A DNA stretch of 10,175 bases from CSBr16-58 sp051859825. Its GTDB lineage: Bacteria > Bacteroidota > Bacteroidia > Flavobacteriales > Schleiferiaceae. Within the stretch, counting starts at the first letter, position 1. Each line of letters starts with the position of its first letter. The DNA is taken from positions 1 through 10,175 of the forward strand of contig JBHYFA010000089.1 of the NCBI GenBank assembly GCA_051859825.1. The letters are read 5' to 3'. The position numbers and the translations under genes are program-made. Below the pieces are notes generated by a model. That model did not search any database and was not told the origin of the DNA. It saw nothing but the letters and a program-made list of their open reading frames with translations. Positions 1-5,138 of this stretch are shown here, in pieces.

Positions 1-81
1 TTGAAAAACAAGGAGTTGACTAAAGTCAATGACTGTTTTCAATCCAAGTGCAACACCGCTAATGGACTTTACAGACAGACA
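1..81 (+). repeat. Partial copy of a structured hairpin repeat (right part)
   Basis: This stretch aligns over its whole length with 2138-2219, the right half of the complete element at 2077-2220. Both begin TTGAAAAACA, both have a T-rich TTTTCAA segment in the middle, and both end in GGACTTTAyAGACAGACA (64-81 versus 2202-2219, 17 of 18 identical). The copy can fold: TTGAAAAACA (1-10) pairs with TGTTTTCAA (34-42), and a perfect inner stem TTGAC (16-20) / GTCAA (25-29) closes a TAAA loop. The left half lies outside the window. Reading frame 1 is open from position 1 to a TAA at 142-144, but the match to a non-coding element makes a coding tail unlikely. No transposase is visible. Confidence 0.7.
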
Positions 82-124
82 CTATTTAGAGGTTTGAAGC
101 AGAAGAAGTCAAAAACAGTTAATC

Positions 125-712
125 ATGAGCAAGCAAGTATCTAAATGGTTCAGCTTTTTCATTGCATCTTTATTGCTAATGAATTGTAGTCAAGTAGAAA
201 CTATTAATTCTAAAGCAATCGTTTTATTAATAGGTGACTTAGAACGGGAGATGTTTGGGGGGCAAAAAGCTGTTATTGCATTTAAAGACAATCAGGATAG
301 TGTTTATATTGAAAATGTAGTGCTACCTAAGTTCTCTAAACCAGCATTTGTAGGTGATAGTATCGATATAGTTGTTTCCTCAGATAACATAGAGTTTGAA
401 AAGTTGTATAAATATAAACATAAGCCTAATGATAGGTTTCTGTATGTGCGTAAGGATAAGTATATCAGTCGAGAAGCACTTTTTAATAATGGAGTGTTAG
501 TTTTTATTGACTATGGACTTAATAATTCAATAGAGCAAATGCAGTTTTACAATTTTAAGTCTTTGAACAGTTATGAATTAATGGTTTCGCCTATTGGTTT
601 TCCAAATGAAGAAGCTTTTAAAATATTAGGTGATCTAGGACAAGACACCATAGTTGTTGATGAATTTGGTGAGGCATATACAAGGAAAAATACTCAAATT
701 ATTTACAAATAG
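125..712 (+). CDS. Small predicted lipoprotein, unknown function
   Basis: This 195-residue protein is not recognised. It has a short basic N-terminus (MSKQVSKW), a hydrophobic stretch (about residues 9-19) and a cysteine at residue 21 in the context LLLMNC. That fits a relaxed Bacteroidota lipobox and signal peptidase II processing, so a lipid-anchored periplasmic or surface location is inferred. The mature part alternates hydrophobic and charged residues (for example SKAIVLLIGDL, KAVIAFKD, DSIDIVVSS), suggesting a small mostly beta domain, without an identifiable catalytic motif. The ATG at 125 is chosen because it gives a complete signal peptide. The next gene begins 11 nt after the stop, so the two are probably one operon. 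The DNA is clearly more AT-rich than ruvA or sprA, which hints at acquisition. An immunity or surface-exclusion role is possible, but nothing in the sequence proves it. Confidence 0.75.
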   Translation: MSKQVSKWFSFFIASLLLMNCSQVETINSKAIVLLIGDLEREMFGGQKAVIAFKDNQDSVYIENVVLPKFSKPAFVGDSIDIVVSSDNIEFEKLYKYKHKPNDRFLYVRKDKYISREALFNNGVLVFIDYGLNNSIEQMQFYNFKSLNSYELMVSPIGFPNEEAFKILGDLGQDTIVVDEFGEAYTRKNTQIIYK

Positions 713-723
713 TAATAGGTAAA

Positions 724-1221
724 ATGGATGGATTCATGAATAATATAGCATGGCCTAAACGGTTGAACAAGAGATGCTTAGTTTACATTCTGGCTGGACT
801 GTTTCAATTACTCTATTTTGTTTACATCGATTTTTTCTTGAATTTCATGGGGAAGAGAAGTGGTATATTCATCCTTGCTTTTATATGGCTAATTCCGGGT
901 AAACATGCTTTGAAGTATTTTGCGCCATTGTATGTATTTATGTCTTTATGGTTCGGGTATTACGATTTAGTGTATATGCTATTGATGATTATAGTTTTGG
1001 GAGGAGCTGATTATTTAAACAGCCTAACACACAATAAGAAATCAACATTAACATTTGGAACGTATTTTTTTATAGATTTTCTGAACGGTAATATCCAAAT
1101 AAGTTGGTACGATATCATTTCAACAGTCTTGTTTGTGATTCTTCTGATTTTAGTAAATATTAAATTTGAAATTTTAGGAAGTAACGTGTTTTTTTGGATA
1201 GAGAGTTCGTCTTTGTTTTAA
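724..1221 (+). CDS. Multi-pass inner-membrane protein, unknown function
   Basis: This 165-residue protein is very rich in F, L, I, Y and W and was not assigned to a family. A basic N-terminus (PKRLNKR, residues 11-17) precedes hydrophobic segments at about 18-41, 46-58, 65-80, 81-97 and 129-146, suggesting four or five membrane passes. A polar loop at about 98-110 (NSLTHNKKST) separates the last segment. Residues 93-103 (GGADYLNSLTH) contain Asp, Asn and His, but I recognise no active site. The start is either ATG 724 or ATG 736; the first is kept as the longer form. It lies 11 nt downstream of the lipoprotein gene on the same strand, so they are likely co-transcribed. A line sample (961-1020) counts 18 G+C in 60 bases, against 30 in 60 for a sample of sprA (9661-9720). 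Confidence 0.7.
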   Translation: MDGFMNNIAWPKRLNKRCLVYILAGLFQLLYFVYIDFFLNFMGKRSGIFILAFIWLIPGKHALKYFAPLYVFMSLWFGYYDLVYMLLMIIVLGGADYLNSLTHNKKSTLTFGTYFFIDFLNGNIQISWYDIISTVLFVILLILVNIKFEILGSNVFFWIESSSLF

Positions 1222-1356
1222 TATTTGATGGGCTTAATCATATTATTAATATAGTTAATATAAATGAGGTTCTGTTTTTCTGATAAATTTAGTGAGATAC
1301 AGGTCTTTGAAGTAACTCGCAATCCAACTCACATCCAGACTAGCCTAAATTGGCTT

Positions 1357-1381
1357 CATTGGGTTTGTTAAACACCTAATG
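1357..1381. terminator. Weak hairpin between convergent genes
   Basis: CATTGGGT (1357-1364) can pair with ACCTAATG (1374-1381), giving eight base pairs including one G-T wobble. It sits in the 203-nt gap between the membrane-protein gene (plus strand) and the DinB-like gene (minus strand), where a shared terminator would be expected. There is no T-run after the stem on either strand, so intrinsic termination is only a possibility. I see nothing else in 1222-1424. Confidence 0.25.
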
Positions 1382-1424
1382 AAATCTACTATCTTGAGGT
1401 GTAGCCAACCCTAAAAACCAGAAT

Positions 1425-1985
1425 TTAAACCGGACTCTGCCTGCTACATTCCTGCGCTTTTTTTACCTGAGTATCAATTACGCTCAATGATAAGCTAACT
1501 ACTTCCAAGGCGTCGAGGCGGAGTAGGTTTGCCCAGCCGGTTCGGATTTGCAGTTTGCGCAGATTTTCACCCGATTCCAGCATTTTTTTCCAACTCTCTA
1601 ATAATGCCAGCATATCGCTAAAAACCTTTTGCTCGTTGATGCGTACCCTTTCATTGTGGGTGGTTCTCCGACTCACGGGAGTTAGATGTGGATCCAATTT
1701 CTCCGGACGATGATGGGTTTTCTTGAGCGCCAACCGACAATACCAACCTAGTCGATGGGTTTTGTTTGGCTTTGGGTCGCCACCCACTTTCGGCTGTGTT
1801 TGTATGGCATCGAAGAGGAGGTAGCCATAAAGGTTTGCGTATTCAAGCTCCTCGATAGCGCTCCATTTACCCCCATCTTGCTGATGAAGATACTCTGCCT
1901 CGGTGAAGTAAAAGGTATTATTGAGCTGGCTTACCAACTCTTGAATTTTTCCCAGTAAATCTTGTACGCGCTCGTTGTAAGTCAT
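1425..1985 (-). CDS. DinB-superfamily-like protein, metal ligands apparently lost
   Basis: This 186-residue, mainly helical protein resembles the DinB / DUF664 four-helix-bundle superfamily. Known members often bind a divalent metal through three histidines; some act in thiol-dependent transferase reactions and many are uncharacterised. The best local match is GGKWSAIEELEYANLY (about residues 38-53), which follows the family pattern GKWSxxExLEHLNLY. In this protein the usual His is Tyr49. The final helix (about 155-178, LRLDALEVVSLSLSVIDTQVKKAQ) occupies the place of the family's HxxxH-type helix but has no histidine. The bundle may therefore be metal-free or serve a different role. No signal peptide is seen, so it is probably cytoplasmic. 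ATG at 1985 is the natural start. The gene is monocistronic, convergent with the AT-rich operon, with its 5' end facing the hairpin repeat. The family call is from pattern memory and is moderately secure. Confidence 0.6.
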   Translation of the reverse strand: MTYNERVQDLLGKIQELVSQLNNTFYFTEAEYLHQQDGGKWSAIEELEYANLYGYLLFDAIQTQPKVGGDPKPNKTHRLGWYCRLALKKTHHRPEKLDPHLTPVSRRTTHNERVRINEQKVFSDMLALLESWKKMLESGENLRKLQIRTGWANLLRLDALEVVSLSLSVIDTQVKKAQECSRQSPV

Positions 1986-2076
1986 AGAGTTTTTTTGTTT
2001 AACAACAACAGATGAAGGGGTGTTCAGTGGAATTATTTATTTGGTAGATTAATTTGAAAGGCAGAGCGCCTAATTA

Positions 2077-2220
2077 GTATCTGTCCATAAAGTCTAAATG
2101 TCTAGGCTAGAAAGTTCGAGAGCGAGGCTTGCGAAGGTTGAAAAACAGTGAGTTTACATTAGTAAAGGACCTTTTTTTCAACCGAGCATAACGAAGCTCT
2201 CGGACTTTATAGACAGACAT
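2077..2220 (+). repeat. 144-bp nested inverted-repeat element (MITE/REP-like)
   Basis: The element is a series of nested arms. The outer arms are 2077-2094 and 2203-2220, 18 nt each, 15 of 18 complementary, with core ATAAAGTC / GACTTTAT. Next are CGAGAGC (2117-2123) / GCTCTCG (2196-2202), then GGTTGAAAAACAG (2136-2148) / CTTTTTTTCAACC (2171-2183), 12 of 13 complementary. The innermost pair is TTTAC (2153-2157) / GTAAA (2162-2166) around an ATTA loop. TAATTA flanks both sides (2071-2076 and 2221-2226) and could be a target duplication, although it is itself palindromic. There is no ORF inside. Its right half matches 1-81, so it is a repeat family. It ends only 10 nt from the stop codon of the 709-aa gene and could also act as a 3'-end structure. 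A MITE or REP-type element mobilised in trans is the likeliest class. Confidence 0.75.
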
Positions 2221-2230
2221 TAATTATACT

Positions 2231-4360
2231 TTAAAATCGAATCTGTAACCCCGGCCCAAACATCACCATAAACTGTCCTTCATTGATCAAATAGCCCGCA
2301 CCCAAGTAAATGGGTACAGAGAAACTATTTTTTCTTCGCACCGGAACAATGGATGCCAAAACCACCACGCCCAAGTCGCGTTCGGCATCTTCACTAAAGT
2401 TGAATGCGTTCAGGGCGAGGAAACCGGCACCAATCTGAAAGGGCGTGAGTTGACCTATTCTTTTTTGACTGTAAAATTTAAACTGCGCCATGAAGGCTGT
2501 ACTTACTCCGGTGAAGTTGCCTACATTGGGTTCATCGGCGCGAACAACTAGTAAACCGGCGGGAAAACTCACATCTACGTCAAAACTAAATCTTCTTTCG
2601 GCGTACAAATGAATTCGCTCCGATGGGCCGTTTCCTGAGCTGTGTCGGACCTCAATAACCACCTGGTCAAAGGCTTCCAAGGCGAAGGTTTTACGTAAAA
2701 GATGGGTGTTCAGACTAACGCTCGATCGGTCGCAGTTTGTTTTTGCATAGGCACCGGCACGCGGCGATGTACTGTCTGGACAAATCTCAATATTCCGAAT
2801 GGTTTGAATGTCCAATAACCTGTTTTCATTTGATAATATTCGCACTTCGATTTCTAGGTTTTGTTTTCCGTGAAGCCGACTCGTTTTATCTATTTCACTT
2901 CGGTTAAAATAAATGGTAATGTCTTCAATGGTTTCACGCACAAAAACGGGTTTGCGCATTTTCTCCGAAGTAATCGGATAGCGGTCTTTACCATTGTAAT
3001 CGATAGTAACAAACCCAAGGGGAGCAGGGCGACTGTATTCTCTCACGATGAGTTCGTAGGCGGTAATATCTTCATTGAAAAAAACGCTTACTTTTTTATA
3101 GTCGATATCCAGAGGAACACTGAGGGTGTAAAATACTATTCGGTCGGAAATCCTTGCGGTATCGCGCCTTTGCTCACAAGGGGTGAAATTGAATTCACTG
3201 ATGGATAAGCCATTTCCGCGTATGCGAAGTTCCACAGTTTCGCCGGGGAATACGTTGAGATTTTCCGTCCAATCTCCCCCCTCACGCATCAGCTCAATGC
3301 TTTGAATTTGCGGACGGTTTACCACGTTGAAATTGGTCATGGCGAAGGTTCTATTCCCATCCTTGATATAGAGGTAGCCATCACTAATGCGGTGGTGGCT
3401 ATAGGAATACACCTCACAGAGAATCTTGTCGTTCCCCAAGGTGGATTTTGGGATGATTTCCGCAATCAACCGCCCGGCACCTTCATTGGCGTCTTCTACC
3501 CGATACATCTGCTTCATTTGGAAGCGGGGGTGATAATCAATCTGTATTTCCCCGGCTGTACGTGATTCCGAGTCGAAAAAGACATTTTCTCTATCCACAT
3601 TTAAAAATCGCAGACGACTGGGTTTGATATTCAATTCCGCATGTAGCCCGTGCGTGGATTTTGTGATTTTCCCATCTCTAGGGTGGAAGTATGTGAGACT
3701 CACGGGAACCTTGAGTTTTACGCTGCCCGTTGTTTTTCCTCTTACCATCAATTGAAGATTCCCACCGGTTTTTCGCAACCAATAATCATAATCATCGGTT
3801 TCAATCCACTCCTCATTTACCTGAATAAAATCCGATTGCGGGGAAATGACATCAATACTTTTTTCCTCACCTCTGAATAGCTCAATTTCGGTTTCGGCTA
3901 AGCCAATTTTTGGTTCGGAATACGGATAGAAAAACAATTCAAAATTCTGTCTTTTTTTATCAATTTCAACCGCCACGAGTATGGAAAAAGCCTGTCCAAC
4001 TTGCACATCTTTCAACTTTAACCGCACTCTGTAATGACTATCGCCAATCATCAGCAGAGAGTCGGTCTGCTCATAATGTTTACCATCAATTATGCCCACG
4101 GGTGTTGCACGCTGATCCTTTCTCTGATACCACCTAATTTCTACTTCCTGATCGCCATTTTGCATGGGGAAAAAAAAGTGTGGCTGATTTCGAATACGGT
4201 ATTCGTTGTAATTGAGTGCGAGGGTGTCAAAACGCAGCTCAATGTTTTTGAAAAGACTATCGAGTTTTTGTGCCTGAATTTCTTTTCCGGTATTGAGCAA
4301 TAATCCCAAAAAAACTAGAGCGTAAAGCAATACGTTTTTCCACGGAGATTTTGAAGGCAT
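2231..4360 (-). CDS. Secreted envelope protein with Ig/IPT-like segments and outer-membrane-like C-terminus
   Basis: This 709-residue protein is of unknown function. The start is placed at ATG 4360: MPSKSPWKNVLLYALVFLGL begins a classical signal peptide that ends near IQA|QK (about residue 30). An upstream in-frame ATG at 4462 would put 34 residues before it and would start upstream of the predicted promoter at 4402-4409. The middle (about 31-580) is a string of beta-rich segments. Residues about 351-441 resemble an IPT/TIG or Ig-like fold (RPQIQSIELMREGGDW, then FPGETVELRIRGNGLS). From about 587 the sequence alternates hydrophobic and polar residues with glycine turns (FPAGLLVVRA, PFQIGAGFLAL, VPIYLGAGYL) and ends FGPGLQIRF. 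The terminal Phe is typical of outer-membrane beta strands, so a small C-terminal barrel or barrel-like domain is inferred. It is transcribed divergently from ruvA-sprA; any link to T9SS is unproven. No catalytic motif is visible. Confidence 0.75.
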   Translation of the reverse strand: MPSKSPWKNVLLYALVFLGLLLNTGKEIQAQKLDSLFKNIELRFDTLALNYNEYRIRNQPHFFFPMQNGDQEVEIRWYQRKDQRATPVGIIDGKHYEQTDSLLMIGDSHYRVRLKLKDVQVGQAFSILVAVEIDKKRQNFELFFYPYSEPKIGLAETEIELFRGEEKSIDVISPQSDFIQVNEEWIETDDYDYWLRKTGGNLQLMVRGKTTGSVKLKVPVSLTYFHPRDGKITKSTHGLHAELNIKPSRLRFLNVDRENVFFDSESRTAGEIQIDYHPRFQMKQMYRVEDANEGAGRLIAEIIPKSTLGNDKILCEVYSYSHHRISDGYLYIKDGNRTFAMTNFNVVNRPQIQSIELMREGGDWTENLNVFPGETVELRIRGNGLSISEFNFTPCEQRRDTARISDRIVFYTLSVPLDIDYKKVSVFFNEDITAYELIVREYSRPAPLGFVTIDYNGKDRYPITSEKMRKPVFVRETIEDITIYFNRSEIDKTSRLHGKQNLEIEVRILSNENRLLDIQTIRNIEICPDSTSPRAGAYAKTNCDRSSVSLNTHLLRKTFALEAFDQVVIEVRHSSGNGPSERIHLYAERRFSFDVDVSFPAGLLVVRADEPNVGNFTGVSTAFMAQFKFYSQKRIGQLTPFQIGAGFLALNAFNFSEDAERDLGVVVLASIVPVRRKNSFSVPIYLGAGYLINEGQFMVMFGPGLQIRF

Positions 4361-4401
4361 AGCGGCGATTATTTCGGTGTTTTTGAATTTTTTTCTCAGC
4401 G

Positions 4402-4409
4402 CAAAAATA
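4402..4409 (-). promoter_or_regulatory. Predicted -7 box for the 709-aa envelope gene
   Basis: Read on the minus strand these bases are TATTTTTG, an exact fit to the Bacteroidota TAnnTTTG -7 element. It lies about 41 nt upstream of ATG 4360, leaving a short leader. No convincing -33 TTG was found at the usual distance, so the call rests on one box and its position. Confidence 0.45.
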
Positions 4410-4492
4410 CACATTATCAAGGTGATTCCCGCGCATTTCATTCTACGATTAAATTTTCTCAAAAAAAAATTAAAGCGTGCATATTAAAAAGT

Positions 4493-4500
4493 TACTTTTG
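4493..4500 (+). promoter_or_regulatory. Predicted -7 box for ruvA-sprA
   Basis: TACTTTTG fits the Bacteroidota TAnnTTTG -7 element exactly and is 31 nt upstream of the ruvA ATG at 4532. An A-rich run (4461-4469) lies about 25-30 nt further upstream. No clear -33 TTG is present. Transcription from here would start after the TTG at 4505 and so favours the ATG at 4532 as the ruvA start. It is divergent from the box at 4402-4409. Confidence 0.45.
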
Positions 4501-4531
4501 TCGTTTGATAAAGCATAAAATAAACTGCCAA

Positions 4532-5131
4532 ATGATATACAGTGTACGCGGCAAATTGCTCAGTACAACCCCGACTTACTCGGTGATTGAATGCGGAGGT
4601 ATTGGCTACCAAATACATCACTCCATACATACCTACGAGAAAATTAAATCTCGTGAGGATGTTTTTTTGCATACACACTTCATCGTGCGTGAAGATGCCC
4701 AAATCTTGTTTGGTTTTTACGAAAAAGCCGAGCGCGATGTGTTTCTTTTGCTCAATACCGTGAGTGGAGTAGGGCCAAATTCAGCCCGGCTCATCCTTTC
4801 GCACCTCAACGCCTTTGATGTAGTAAGGGTGATTGGTGCCGGGCAAAGCGATGTTTTACGCAGTGTAAAAGGAATTGGTGCAAAAACAGCCGAGCGGATT
4901 ATTGTTGATCTAAAGGATAAAATCACCTCTATTGAGGGGTCTGCTGATGAGGTTGATGCTTCGGCCTCTGTATCAACACAAGGTTCTCGCCTCATGGTTG
5001 ATGCTCTTTCAGCTCTTGAAGTTCTCGGTTATGCTCGTCCTGCTGCGGCCAAAGCCATTCGACGTGTTCTGGAAAATCCGGAAATCACCTCTGTTGATCA
5101 AGTCATACGCGCAGCGTTGAAAAATTTGTAA
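4532..5131 (+). CDS. ruvA: Holliday junction branch-migration protein RuvA
   Basis: RuvA binds four-way DNA junctions as a tetramer and loads the RuvB helicase, acting with RuvC in recombinational repair in the cytoplasm. The 199-residue length is normal. Domain I (OB fold, about 1-62) starts MIYSVRGKL and contains REDAQILFGF. Its E54-D55 pair matches the acidic pin (E55, D56) of Escherichia coli RuvA. Domain II has two helix-hairpin-helix motifs: LLNTVSGVGPNSARLIL (about 73-89) and LRSVKGIGAKTAERII (about 109-124), followed by VDLKDK. A linker at about 131-150 rich in S, E, D and A leads to domain III (about 152-199), the RuvB-binding three-helix domain. ATG 4532 is preferred over an in-frame TTG at 4505, which would add nine residues absent from the family. 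sprA starts 7 nt after the stop, so co-transcription and possibly translational coupling are likely. Confidence 0.97.
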   Translation: MIYSVRGKLLSTTPTYSVIECGGIGYQIHHSIHTYEKIKSREDVFLHTHFIVREDAQILFGFYEKAERDVFLLLNTVSGVGPNSARLILSHLNAFDVVRVIGAGQSDVLRSVKGIGAKTAERIIVDLKDKITSIEGSADEVDASASVSTQGSRLMVDALSALEVLGYARPAAAKAIRRVLENPEITSVDQVIRAALKNL

Positions 5132-5138
5132 ACGCATT

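Noticed and set aside
1..144. Open plus-strand frame from the window edge to TAA at 142-144, possibly the tail of an upstream gene
   Set aside because: The first 81 nt align with a non-coding hairpin element at 2138-2219, and 47 open codons are not convincing on their own.
1755..1958. Plus-strand 67-codon frame inside the DinB-like gene
   Set aside because: It is a shadow of the minus-strand gene with no supporting features.
1..2220. Integron-like cassette with attC sites
   Set aside because: The repeats have nested stems and the same orientation, but no GTTRRRY / RYYYAAC core sites at their ends and no integrase in view.
2861..4303. Plus-strand open frames opposite the 709-aa gene
   Set aside because: They are short shadows of the minus-strand gene, which has a signal peptide and a coherent protein sequence.
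4361..4462. N-terminal extension of the envelope protein from ATG 4462
   Set aside because: It would place 34 residues before a classical signal peptide and start upstream of the likely promoter at 4402-4409.
4505..4531. Nine-residue extension of RuvA from TTG 4505
   Set aside because: RuvA proteins begin at the MIYSVRGKL-type segment, and the likely transcription start lies close to or after 4505.
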